Shown here piece after piece: positions 15,825-24,288 of a DNA stretch of 35,972 bases (position 1 is the first letter of the stretch; each line of letters opens with the position of its first letter). Source of the stretch: Chitinophagales bacterium (GTDB lineage: Bacteria > Bacteroidota > Bacteroidia > Chitinophagales > Chitinophagaceae); the NCBI GenBank assembly GCA_021323755.1, contig JAJPKJ010000060.1, forward strand, positions 1 through 35,972. Reading direction: 5' to 3'. The position numbers and the translations under genes were made by a program. A model generated the notes under the pieces. It did not search any database, was not told the origin of the DNA, and was given only the letters and a program-made list of their open reading frames with translations.

Positions 15825-18191
15825 TCATTCCGTCCTCAGGCTCTTTACCGGGTTGGCAATGGCTGCTTTGATCGCCTGCCCGCTTACCGTTATTAATGCG
15901 ATCAGCAGGGTCAAAATTGCGGCGACAGCAAATACCCACCAACTCAAATCTGTACGGTAAGCATAACCTTCCAAATATTTATTCAGTCCATACCAGGTCA
16001 GGGGAAAAGCAATAGCAGCAGCGAGAAGCACCAGTATCAAAAAGTTTTTTGACAGCATGGTAACGATATCCAGTACATCAGCACCGAGCACTTTGCGCAC
16101 GCCGATCTCTTTAACCTTGCTTTCAGCGGTAAAAGTTACCAGCCCAAACAAACCCAGGCAGGATATTAATATGGTTACCATCGCAAAGCAATTGAACAGC
16201 TGCCCCAGATGCGTGTCCGTTTTGTAGAGATCATCGAATTGGCTGTCCAAAAAATTGTAGTCAAAATCGTGATCAGCATTATATTCCTTCCACAAATGTT
16301 CGGCTGCAGCTACCGCACGCGGCGCATCTTTGCCAGTAGTTTTAATGTATATCCATCCGCGCCAGTTCTTGTTGTATTGCATGAGCAAAGGCTGGATTTT
16401 ATAGTGCATGTCCTGGTATTGAAAATCTTTTACAATACCGGCAATCATCCCTTTGGTGCCCTGAAAAGTGATTCTTTTTCCTACTGCAGGTTCTCCTATC
16501 CCCATTTCTTTGATCGCGGTTTCATTCAATATAAAATTGGCACTGTCGGCAGGAGAACCAGTAAAACCTTTTCCTTCTACCAGCTGCATACCCATCACCT
16601 GCAAGAAATTTCTTTCAACAGGCAATTGACCGATCGCAAATGATTGCTGATCGGCACGCTTGCCATCCCAATTTATATCTGTGCTTCCCGAACTGGTATT
16701 TATGATGTTCCCCACACTCCCCGTAACGCCCAATATTCCCGGCTCTTTCAGTAATTCTGCAACTGCCGCATCATAATGGCTGTTCATATTGCGTCCCGAA
16801 AAAATAAAGACATTTTGTTTGTTATAACCCAGATCCTTTTCCCTTATATATTTTAATTGTTTACCGATAATGATCGTAGCAGTAATAAGTATAATGGAAA
16901 AAGAAAATTGGACTACTACCAGCACTTTTCGAAAATTGCCTTTACTGCCAATGCCGCTCAACTTGCCTTTCATAGCTTCGAGCGGTTTGAACGCCGAGAG
17001 CGTTAAAGCTGGATAGATACCTGCAAGCACCAATGTTGCCAGCATCGTAATTCCATAAACCGCGAGGACACTGGGTTGCCAGGGTTCAAACACAATATTT
17101 TTCCCGGAGATATTATTATACAAAGGCATCACTAAATAAATGAGGACAGTTGCCAACAACAATGCTATAAAAAAGGTAAGCAACGACTCACTCAAGAACT
17201 GCATGAACAAACTCATCTTGCCCGCACCAACAATCTTGCGCAAACTTATTTCTTTACTGCGCTTCATCGCCCTTGCCGTAATAAGATTCACATAGTTGAT
17301 GCAGGCTATCAGCAGCACGATCACTGCTACTAACAAGAATACCTGCACGACCATCATCCCCTGTGCTTTGCCGTCCAGAGAGTACAAGTGTAATTGAGTG
17401 AGCGGAGCAAGCAGGTAAGTGAGATGTTCGTTAGCTTGTATATTATAGTTATGACGATGTACAAGACTCAGCTTTTGAGCCGCCAAAGCCTTGTTGGCAT
17501 TGGGTTTCAGCATTACAAAAGTCTCGTAACTATACATGTCCCAATTGGTGTTGAGCGTTTTAAAATGGTTGCTCGTATCATATTCTTCTTCGAGCTGCTT
17601 GAAATTAAAAACGATGTTGTAATGAATGTATGAGTTGGCCGGCATGTCTTTTATAATTCCTGTTACCCGATACAATTTTTTATCGTCAGCTCTTAATACT
17701 TTGCCCATAGGATCTTCGCTACCAAAAAATTTCTTCGCTGTTGTTTCAGACAAAACAATTGAATGCGCATCCGTAAATGGTTCTCGCGGATTGCCTTCAA
17801 TAAAAGGGAAGGTAAACATGCTGAATAAAGAAGCATCAGCCAGGCAGTTGTGCGTTTCAGTAAATTTTTTACCATTATATTCAAATATGGAAACATTTCC
17901 TTTTTCTGTAATGCGGCAGGCATCCTGCACTTCAGGCACTTCCTTTTTTGCATACACAGCGATCGGAGCCGGCGTCATGTACCAAATATTTTGTTCATCA
18001 AACTTCGGCGCCAGCTTATAAATGTTAGAAGCATTTACGTTAAAGCGGTCAAAGCTCAACTCATCGCTTACCCACAGTAATAACAATATACTTACCGCTA
18101 AACTTACAGCAAGCCCGGTAATATTGATAAACGAGTAGGTTTTATTTCTGCGCAGACTGCGGATTGCAATTTTGAAATAATTTTTTAGCAT
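15825..18191 (-). CDS. FtsX/MacB-type ABC transporter permease (788 aa)
   Basis: The most upstream complete permease of the array. It starts MLKNYFKIAIRSLRRNKTYS and has a first helix at about residues 20-42. The first coupling segment is SKEISLRKIVGAGK (with Ser and Leu where others have Gly and Ile/Val), the second VKEIGVRKVLGAD, and the tail is NPVKSLRTE. The eight-helix layout matches its paralogues. Its 5' region shares a conserved approximately 110-nt block with the permease starting at 3035, so it probably begins a transcription unit that may run through the next permease. The gene upstream (18414-19598) is on the same strand, 222 nt away. Function in transport or signalling across the inner membrane is inferred from family only. 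Confidence 0.94.
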   Translation of the reverse strand: MLKNYFKIAIRSLRRNKTYSFINITGLAVSLAVSILLLLWVSDELSFDRFNVNASNIYKLAPKFDEQNIWYMTPAPIAVYAKKEVPEVQDACRITEKGNVSIFEYNGKKFTETHNCLADASLFSMFTFPFIEGNPREPFTDAHSIVLSETTAKKFFGSEDPMGKVLRADDKKLYRVTGIIKDMPANSYIHYNIVFNFKQLEEEYDTSNHFKTLNTNWDMYSYETFVMLKPNANKALAAQKLSLVHRHNYNIQANEHLTYLLAPLTQLHLYSLDGKAQGMMVVQVFLLVAVIVLLIACINYVNLITARAMKRSKEISLRKIVGAGKMSLFMQFLSESLLTFFIALLLATVLIYLVMPLYNNISGKNIVFEPWQPSVLAVYGITMLATLVLAGIYPALTLSAFKPLEAMKGKLSGIGSKGNFRKVLVVVQFSFSIILITATIIIGKQLKYIREKDLGYNKQNVFIFSGRNMNSHYDAAVAELLKEPGILGVTGSVGNIINTSSGSTDINWDGKRADQQSFAIGQLPVERNFLQVMGMQLVEGKGFTGSPADSANFILNETAIKEMGIGEPAVGKRITFQGTKGMIAGIVKDFQYQDMHYKIQPLLMQYNKNWRGWIYIKTTGKDAPRAVAAAEHLWKEYNADHDFDYNFLDSQFDDLYKTDTHLGQLFNCFAMVTILISCLGLFGLVTFTAESKVKEIGVRKVLGADVLDIVTMLSKNFLILVLLAAAIAFPLTWYGLNKYLEGYAYRTDLSWWVFAVAAILTLLIALITVSGQAIKAAIANPVKSLRTE

Positions 18192-18301
18192 ACAGAGGGA
18201 TTATTTCTATTATTCAACAACAAAGAGACCAAAATCTTTTTTGATTGTTGCATAATGAATTAGCCAAAAAATAGCGGAGGGAATTGCACGATTTTGATAC
18301 A
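18192..18301 (-). promoter_or_regulatory. Conserved 5' regulatory region of the permease starting at 18191
   Basis: Counterpart of 3036-3145. Minus-strand TGTATCAAAATCG (18301 to 18289) lies exactly as far from the start codon as its partner does (110 nt). The CTAAT-CATTATGCAACAAT segment (about 18262-18245) and TTTTGGTCTCTTTGTTG are also shared. The protein N-termini downstream are only moderately similar, so this noncoding match suggests selection on a regulatory element. Confidence 0.55.
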
Positions 18302-18413
18302 GTGTTGTCCGTTAGCGCCCGAAATATTTTCATAAAAATCAAAAAGAAAACCGGCATGGCTGCTGGTGATCAATACAAAATTTGAAAGACCACTGCTATC
18401 CTCAGTAAAAAAA

Positions 18414-19598
18414 TCAATTCCGCCAACGATCTCTTTTTTGAATCAGGCTATCAAGCTGAAAATATCGCTTATCTTCTTCTTTATTAAGAAAACTGCTATC
18501 TGACTGAAATGCTTTTTTCAGGTTTGCCATTTTTGAAAACTCTCCGCCAACCACACCAATAAGATCGATTCTTTTCATTAGTTCACTCCGGAATGAACCA
18601 TCAATCAGTCCCGGAAATCCTTCGATCATATGATGTTTTTCGATCGGAGAAAAAAAGGCGAATCCTGTAAAGATATCTGAATAAGTAAAGTCTGTTTTGA
18701 AAGGCCATAGGTCAAAGCTGTCTTTACCAAAAGGAGTATTTTTTAAATCGAAACCAATATTTTCTTTGTCGAGAACTTTGAAAGCCCCATCCCATCTGCC
18801 TTCCTGTAATAGGGTGAACCCGTCCTTGTTCATTCCAACGGTGTTCAGCATTACATTGGCAACCTGATTTCCATACTGCCTGAACAGAAAATAAGCTGTA
18901 TTCTTTAACGAGCGCCCACTTATAAAAAACTCCTGGTTGAAAGCATGGCGAAAGTTCATGATCACGAGTGCCTTTTTTCTTTTTTGATTCGAGTTCTTTA
19001 TTTGGTTAAATTTTAAAATGATTTGAGATGCCATTATGCTGTCTCTATTGCCGATCATGGTTCTTAATTGTAACATGCTAGACGTGTCAGCGCCAGCCCA
19101 TGTGAATGGCAGGTCGGAAGGATAAGCGTTGATGGCTTTGTCAGCGGGAAGGTTGTTGTTGAGCGAATACAGTGTGTTTAAAAGAAAGGAATAATTTTTA
19201 TTGCTCCACAAAGGCCAAAAGCTGCAGTTTCGCTGAAAGTTGATGATCCGCTCGAGGACAGTATCGGCAGCTATATTCCTGGTATGCAAAAACGTATTCA
19301 ATGCAGGATCCAATGAGCTCACTCCTATTTCAGTAAAAATATTTCCGACCTTGTCTATAAATCGTTTGTCAGAAATAATATCAGTGATCAGATCATATTG
19401 AGACATCTCTCCATGATTTCTTTCACAAATAATAACGATGTCGTGGTTGTCAAACAGGTCAAGAATATAATCCTTTGCTGTTTTATTTTGGCTTTTGAGA
19501 AATGAGGTATACGGTTGGATCGCTGTTGCCGTTTGAGCCTTGCTGAGGCCCATATTGAGAAATACAATCGTAAAAAACAAAAGGAAAAACTTTGTCAT
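18414..19598 (-). CDS. Secreted EreA/ChaN-like protein of unknown function (394 aa)
   Basis: An N-terminal signal peptide (FFLLFFTIVFLNMGLSKAQ, cleavage near residue 21) sends the product to the periplasm or beyond. The body resembles the erythromycin esterase/ChaN-like fold: IICERNHGEMSQYDLITDI (about 56-74, with E59 and H62 in the usual E-x-x-H spot), TEIGVSS with E90, and MNFRHAF with H218. These are the acidic and histidine positions used for catalysis or metal/haem binding in that superfamily. It is too distant for an assignment; antibiotic esterase activity should not be assumed. It is divergent from the YeiH-type exporter across a 243-bp region and 222 nt upstream of a permease on the same strand. 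Confidence 0.6.
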   Translation of the reverse strand: MTKFFLLFFTIVFLNMGLSKAQTATAIQPYTSFLKSQNKTAKDYILDLFDNHDIVIICERNHGEMSQYDLITDIISDKRFIDKVGNIFTEIGVSSLDPALNTFLHTRNIAADTVLERIINFQRNCSFWPLWSNKNYSFLLNTLYSLNNNLPADKAINAYPSDLPFTWAGADTSSMLQLRTMIGNRDSIMASQIILKFNQIKNSNQKRKKALVIMNFRHAFNQEFFISGRSLKNTAYFLFRQYGNQVANVMLNTVGMNKDGFTLLQEGRWDGAFKVLDKENIGFDLKNTPFGKDSFDLWPFKTDFTYSDIFTGFAFFSPIEKHHMIEGFPGLIDGSFRSELMKRIDLIGVVGGEFSKMANLKKAFQSDSSFLNKEEDKRYFQLDSLIQKRDRWRN

Positions 19599-19699
19599 AA
19601 CAGTGAATTTTAAGAGAAAAAATCGATGGGCAAAGAAAGATCATTGATCAGAACGCAGCCATGACGAAAATCAGTGGTCGATCTGATTGTTGAACAGGA

Positions 19700-19721
19700 A
19701 TCGGCATTTGTTGAAGCCGAT
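19700..19721. promoter_or_regulatory. Inverted repeat in the divergent region 19599-19841
   Basis: ATCGGC (19700-19705) and GCCGAT (19716-19721) pair perfectly around 10 nt. A related TTGCCGATC follows at about 19734. It lies between two divergent genes, about 100 nt from the start of each, and could be an operator. Evidence is limited to the symmetry. Confidence 0.25.
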
Positions 19722-19775
19722 GCAAACGCCTTATTGCCGATCAAACTACCATTCACTTCATATAAATTTAATAGT

Positions 19776-19790
19776 CTACTAATTTTGTAG
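19776..19790 (+). promoter_or_regulatory. Candidate promoter with overlapping palindrome for the exporter gene
   Basis: TAATTTTG (19780-19787) matches the Bacteroidota -7 consensus TAnnTTTG. It is embedded in CTAC-N7-GTAG (19776-19790). The exporter ATG is 55 nt downstream. No clear TTG -33 element is seen at the usual distance, which would fit an activated promoter or one controlled by a protein bound over the -7 box. Confidence 0.45.
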
Positions 19791-19841
19791 GTTAATATCA
19801 TTCCCTTATTTTCGCTGACAACCACTAAACTCACCGCTGCA

Positions 19842-21236
19842 ATGAGTGCAAGTACAATCGAAACAACGCCCGTCAACAAGGCATCCGGCTGGCAGGAATT
19901 CTGGTCCAAAGAAGACTGGTGGGCGGTCTGGCTTGGACTGGGCATCGTAATACTGGCCTACGTTTTTTATCTCGGCGGTTCAAGTATTTCCTGGATCGCA
20001 GTATCGCCTTCCAAATGGTCGAGCTGGTCGCAGCTGGCTGCGCAATTTTCTTCCAATGGTCTAAGATACCTTGCACTGCTTGCAGCCTTTGTTTTCTTTT
20101 TCTCTATCGTGGTTTCATTCATCGGGCAAAAAGCAAAAGCATTTATCCCTTCTTTTATTTTCCTGTTCATACTTTCAACGATCATCTATGTGATCGGCAA
20201 TTGGGACCAGGCTAGTAAATATAATTTAGAGCCACCGCTGGTCGCACTCGTTACGGGTCTGATCATTTCAAATGTGATCGGCTTGCCGCGATGGCTTGAT
20301 GCCGGGTTCCGCGTTGAATTTTATATAAAGCTTGGCATTGTGCTTTTGGGGGCGACCCTTCCATTCACCCTGATCATCTGGGCGGGACCTATTGCGATTT
20401 TACAAGCATCGATCGTTTCCATCGTTACCTTCTTAGTCATCTTTTTTACCGCGCGAAAACTGGGTCTTGATCAACGACTGGCAGCCGTATTGGGAGCAGG
20501 CGGCGCCGTTTGCGGTGTCTCTGCCTCCATTGCAGTTGCCGGTGCTGTGCGGGCAAAAAAAGAATACCCGCCAATAGCCATAAGCCTGGTAGTCTTTTGG
20601 GCGATCGTGCTGATTTTTGCATTACCCCTGGTTTCACGTTCGCTGCATCTGCCAACAGGCGTTGGCGGCGCCTGGATCGGGACTTCCGAGTTTGCAGACG
20701 CCGCAGGACTTGCTGCCGCCCAAAGCTATGGCGGTTATGCCGGAACGAGTGTTGGCATATCGGGGACGCCCGACCAGGCACTCGCCTCCTATACGCTGAT
20801 CAAAGTTATCGGAAGAGATATCTGGATCGGCATCTGGGCATTTGCCCTGGCCCTGATAGCGATCACAGTTTGGGAGCGCAATGAAACAAATTCAAAAGTG
20901 CCTCTGGGCCAGATCTGGTGGCGTTTCCCAAAATTTGTGATCGGGTTTCTTGTCGCTTCTATCCTTACCACGCTGATCGTACATGGAAATACGCTTACAG
21001 ACTATAATAAATTAGTGAAGCCCTCACTCATTGCACCCATCACCTCACTGCGTACATGGGCGTTCACCTTTAGCTTTTTAAGTATCGGACTCACCACCAG
21101 ATTTCGGGAATTGTCCAAGTCCGGCGTCAAACCCATTATCGCATTTACTGCAGGGGTCATCGTCAATGTGATCTTAGGATATATTCTTTCCGTCATCGTT
21201 TTCGGGCATTACTGGTCATCCATCGCAACACATTAA
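19842..21236 (+). CDS. YeiH-family putative sulfate exporter (464 aa)
   Basis: Multi-helix inner-membrane protein of the YeiH/UPF0324 (conserved hypothetical 698) family, annotated elsewhere as putative sulfate exporter. Hallmarks are PPLVALVTGLIISN (131-144), KLGIVLLGATLPF (163-175), GAGGAVCGVSASIAVAGAV (218-236) and GTSEFADAAGLAAA (280-293). The C-terminal helices hold SIGLTTRFREL, as in the family. At 464 residues it is longer than the roughly 350-residue YeiH proteins, with two extra helices at the N-terminus (about 28-48 and 76-116). Start: ATG at 19842, 55 nt after a -7-like box. The next gene begins 3 nt after its stop, so they share a transcript. The sulfate or other sulfur-oxyanion role is from family annotation and has weak experimental support. 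Confidence 0.88.
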   Translation: MSASTIETTPVNKASGWQEFWSKEDWWAVWLGLGIVILAYVFYLGGSSISWIAVSPSKWSSWSQLAAQFSSNGLRYLALLAAFVFFFSIVVSFIGQKAKAFIPSFIFLFILSTIIYVIGNWDQASKYNLEPPLVALVTGLIISNVIGLPRWLDAGFRVEFYIKLGIVLLGATLPFTLIIWAGPIAILQASIVSIVTFLVIFFTARKLGLDQRLAAVLGAGGAVCGVSASIAVAGAVRAKKEYPPIAISLVVFWAIVLIFALPLVSRSLHLPTGVGGAWIGTSEFADAAGLAAAQSYGGYAGTSVGISGTPDQALASYTLIKVIGRDIWIGIWAFALALIAITVWERNETNSKVPLGQIWWRFPKFVIGFLVASILTTLIVHGNTLTDYNKLVKPSLIAPITSLRTWAFTFSFLSIGLTTRFRELSKSGVKPIIAFTAGVIVNVILGYILSVIVFGHYWSSIATH

Positions 21237-21239
21237 GAC

Positions 21240-21482
21240 ATGAATATCTTGGATTCAATACAAGTGGTCAAAGTAAAGGCAGGATGCGGGAACTGCATCC
21301 ATTTTCAAAACGATCCTGCCATCATCGAAGAGATGTATCCGGGTCTCAGGATCATGAGCTCGGGATATGCATCGGTGCGCGATAAAGACGGTCTCTGCAA
21401 TCTTTATCAGCTTTATCTTTCTGCCCGCGATAATTGCCCGCACTTTTCATCACGCAGAACCGGATCAAAATCACCCCGGTAA
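21240..21482 (+). CDS. Small four-cysteine protein, probably metal-binding (80 aa)
   Basis: Eighty residues with cysteines at 16, 19, 53 and 66 in the arrangement CGNCIHF...DGLCNLY...NCPHF. Asp/Pro and Gly/Leu signature positions (NDPAIIEEMYPGL, SSGYASVRDKDG) recur in small conserved hypothetical proteins I recall from other bacteria. Four cysteines in this spacing suggest a zinc or iron-sulfur site. There is no signal peptide or membrane helix, so it is cytoplasmic. It starts 3 nt after the exporter stop and is surely co-transcribed and probably translationally coupled, so a role as partner or regulator of the exporter is plausible. The basic tail (RRTGSKSPR) lies outside the conserved part. 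It converges on the kinase gene ending at 21506, with only 23 nt between. Confidence 0.75.
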   Translation: MNILDSIQVVKVKAGCGNCIHFQNDPAIIEEMYPGLRIMSSGYASVRDKDGLCNLYQLYLSARDNCPHFSSRRTGSKSPR

Positions 21483-21505
21483 AACACCAGGCGGATATTT
21501 TATTT

Positions 21506-23497
21506 TTAGAAAGGCAACTCAATCATGAACTGTGTCCACTTATTTTCTTTGGTCTCCACTTTTATCTCACCACCGTGCGCCTTGATGATATCATAACTCA
21601 AACTCAATCCGAGTCCGGTTCCCTGTCCCGTGGGTTTTGTGGTGAAAAAAGGCTGAAAGATCTTGTCAACTACTTTTTGAGGAATCCCATTTCCATTATC
21701 CATCACCGTTAGAAAGACTTTTTCATTTATCTTTCTTGTACTGATTGAAATTGTTGGTTCATATCCTTGCCCTTCCAGTTTTCGCCGTTCATGCACGGCA
21801 TAAAAAGCATTGTTGTAAAGATTTACCAGGACACGTGCGATATCCTGCGGTACGATATTTATTTTTCCGATAGTATCATCAAAATCAGTTTTGATAATTG
21901 CATGAAATGAATTGTCCTTTGTCCTTAAGCCATGATAAGCCAATCGCAGATATTCATCGGCAAGTCCATTGATATCTGTGGATTCTTTTACACCTATACC
22001 TGACCGTGAGTGCAGCAACATTCCTTTTACGATGGCGTCGGCACGTTTGCCGTGATGATTTATTTTTTCTTCGTTCTTCTTAATCACTTTCAGTATGTCA
22101 TTTTCCAGCTCTTCATCCCTATCACCATTCCCCTTTGCCCTTTCCCCTTCCAGTTCTTCGATCAATTCTTTATTCACTTCCGAAAAATTGTTTACAAAAT
22201 TCAACGGATTTTGAATTTCGTGCGCAATGCCGGCAGTAAGTTCGCCCAGCGAAGCCATCTTTTCGGACTGGATGAGCTTTGATTGAGTGGATCTCAAATC
22301 TGATAAAGCCTGCTCGGCCTTTGATTTTTGAATGTCGGTCTCTTTTTTTTGTTTCATCAGGGTCGAAAAAGCTTTCTGCTTCTGCCGGTTATTGCGATAC
22401 AAAAAAAAGGCAATGATAAAAAGGGTAGCAAGGCTGCCGAAAAGCGCATTCAGCTTTAGCTGGGTATGCGCCTGCTCTCTTGCTTCTTCTATCTGCTGTT
22501 GCCGCATGGCCTCATCAAATTTCAGGGTTTGAATTTCTTTTGCTTTTTCCTGGCTGAATAAACTGTCTTTGGCGACTATGGCTGCCGATTGATAAACAAA
22601 TGCGCTGTCGATATTATGCATCGAATTGTAGTAGAGCGTCAGAAAATGACAGGCCTTCATGACCTCATCGGCGAAGCCCGCATCTTTTGCCATTTGCAAT
22701 GCGCGCTTTGCATAGAATAAACAGGAATCCATTTCTTTTGTCCTTTCAAATATCCTGGACATACCCAGATAGGTCTCGCAAAGATCATCATTGTCTTCAG
22801 ACTCCCTGAGGAATAGGAAATCATCCCTGTAATTTTTTAGAGCGAGCTCATCTTTGCTCATTTTAGCATAAATATTGCCGAAATTATTCAGCGCTATCCC
22901 GATCAGATTGCTGTCCTTTATTTGCCTTGAAAGAACATAACAATGATCTGTATAAAAAATGGCAGAATCCAAAACGCCGAGCTTTTCATAATTATCGCCA
23001 AGATCCAACAATACAATTGCTGTATTATGCTGCAGGCTCAACTCCTTTACAATAGGTAAGGCTTGCAGTTGGTAATTGATGCCCAGCCGGTAATCACTTT
23101 GCGAGGAATAAACAACACCGATATTGATAAGAGTTGTTGCAATCACCCGTTTGTCGCTTATCGCTTCTGATTTTTTTAATGACGCTAATAGATATTCCAA
23201 TGCCTTGGGATAATTGCCTATTGTCATGAATGCAAGCCCGATCATATTCAAACTGGATATTTCTCCGGCGGCGTAATTATTTTTTTTGGAAAGCATCAAC
23301 CCCTGGTCTGCAAGCAGCAATGATGAATCGGGTCTTGAGTTCTCGTATTCGTAACTGATCTGGCTTAAGAGAGATACCCGGGCAGTATCTTTTTTTTCGT
23401 TGGTTAATAAATTCTTTAAGCTGTCAATCTTATTGGTTTGAGCTATATTGAACTTGCAGAAAATCACCACCAGGAAAAAGAAAATAATTTTTTTCAT
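21506..23497 (-). CDS. TPR-containing sensor histidine kinase (663 aa)
   Basis: A signal peptide (about 1-20) is followed by TPR-like helical repeats in the periplasm (about 40-310), a membrane helix (about 350-367), a coiled coil (370-415) and a HisKA/HATPase_c kinase core. The phospho-acceptor is H426 in GIAHEIQNPLNF. ATP-binding boxes are NLYNNAFYAV (559-568), DNGNG (600-604) and GTGLGLSLS (626-634). The usual G-T of the last strand (EGTEF in the paralogue) is replaced by NKWTQF (652-657), a mild oddity. A charged, low-complexity insert (EGERAKGNGDRDEELE, about 450-465) sits in the dimerisation region. It follows the response regulator after 61 nt and is probably in its operon. The regulator is NarL-type and pairs more naturally with the HisKA_3 kinase, so this kinase may have a partner elsewhere. 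Confidence 0.92.
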   Translation of the reverse strand: MKKIIFFFLVVIFCKFNIAQTNKIDSLKNLLTNEKKDTARVSLLSQISYEYENSRPDSSLLLADQGLMLSKKNNYAAGEISSLNMIGLAFMTIGNYPKALEYLLASLKKSEAISDKRVIATTLINIGVVYSSQSDYRLGINYQLQALPIVKELSLQHNTAIVLLDLGDNYEKLGVLDSAIFYTDHCYVLSRQIKDSNLIGIALNNFGNIYAKMSKDELALKNYRDDFLFLRESEDNDDLCETYLGMSRIFERTKEMDSCLFYAKRALQMAKDAGFADEVMKACHFLTLYYNSMHNIDSAFVYQSAAIVAKDSLFSQEKAKEIQTLKFDEAMRQQQIEEAREQAHTQLKLNALFGSLATLFIIAFFLYRNNRQKQKAFSTLMKQKKETDIQKSKAEQALSDLRSTQSKLIQSEKMASLGELTAGIAHEIQNPLNFVNNFSEVNKELIEELEGERAKGNGDRDEELENDILKVIKKNEEKINHHGKRADAIVKGMLLHSRSGIGVKESTDINGLADEYLRLAYHGLRTKDNSFHAIIKTDFDDTIGKINIVPQDIARVLVNLYNNAFYAVHERRKLEGQGYEPTISISTRKINEKVFLTVMDNGNGIPQKVVDKIFQPFFTTKPTGQGTGLGLSLSYDIIKAHGGEIKVETKENKWTQFMIELPF

Positions 23498-23558
23498 GAT
23501 CCTTTGTTGAGGCGGAAATTTATTTTTTCTGAAAGATCCGGTCTCATTTTATAATTTA

Positions 23559-24263
23559 TCAGAATTTAAACCAATTGTTCTTGTGCGCCATTTGTATGAT
23601 CTGCGCCTTGGATTGCACATGCAGTTTCTCGTAAATATTGGCAATATGTTTTCTTACCGTGAGAACACTTATATTCAATATGGTGGCAATTTGTTTTGAA
23701 TCCTTGCCATTGATGGTATGCTCCAAAATTTCTTTTTCTCTCTCCGTAATGATGGAAGGCATTGGGGTTGATCTTTTTTTATCACCGATCAACTGAACCC
23801 GGTTCAAAAGCTGCAAAGCTTTTCTTGCAATGGCAGGACTCATCGGCGCTCCCTTATGTTCCAGCACGGTGACAATGGCATCTTCGATTCCTGATTGCGC
23901 CTCATGTTTGAGTAAATAACCCGATGCGCCCGCTTTGATCGCTTCAAATATTTTTTCATCATCATCAAAAACAGTGAGCACGACAAAATGAATGTCGGGA
24001 TAGATCGATTTGGCGATCCCAATGGTCTCAATGCCATTAAGCAGGGGCATTTCGATATCCACAAAAATGATCTGCGGCATAAGCGCAAGAGGTCTTCCTT
24101 CTAATTCCGCAAGACATTCGTTACCGTTTGTTGCAACAAAGATCAGTTTGTATTTAGCATTGTGCTGCACACTTTGTTTAAAAGTGTTTCTGTTCACAGG
24201 ATTGTCCTCAACAAGTGCAATTCGTATATGTTCCGTTTCCTGCATGCCGCTAAGATGAGACAT
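23559..24263 (-). CDS. NarL/LuxR-family response regulator (234 aa)
   Basis: Receiver domain at about 12-130 with acidic E19/D20, phospho-acceptor D69 in FVDIEMP, T97 and K119 in their expected places, then a LuxR-type helix-turn-helix at about 170-230 (ITEREKEILEHTINGKDSKQ, VRKHIANIYEKLHV). It is a DNA-binding transcription factor activated by phosphorylation. ATG at 24263 is used; ATG at 24245 (MQETEH) is equally possible and would place the receiver at the usual start. The gene lies 25 nt after the HisKA_3 kinase stop, so the two form a clear cognate pair. Target genes are unknown; the neighbouring operon itself and the envelope genes are candidates only by position. Confidence 0.95.
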   Translation of the reverse strand: MSHLSGMQETEHIRIALVEDNPVNRNTFKQSVQHNAKYKLIFVATNGNECLAELEGRPLALMPQIIFVDIEMPLLNGIETIGIAKSIYPDIHFVVLTVFDDDEKIFEAIKAGASGYLLKHEAQSGIEDAIVTVLEHKGAPMSPAIARKALQLLNRVQLIGDKKRSTPMPSIITEREKEILEHTINGKDSKQIATILNISVLTVRKHIANIYEKLHVQSKAQIIQMAHKNNWFKF

Positions 24264-24288
24264 TAAATAAAGTGTTACAATAATTAAT

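Noticed and set aside
19610-19945. 111-codon minus-strand frame across the divergent promoter region
   Set aside because: It starts inside the exporter gene on the opposite strand and ignores the promoter region. Composition is not protein-like.
20446-20884. Long overlapping frames inside the exporter gene on both strands
   Set aside because: They are shadows caused by GC-rich coding sequence; Arg/Cys-rich composition shows they are not real proteins.
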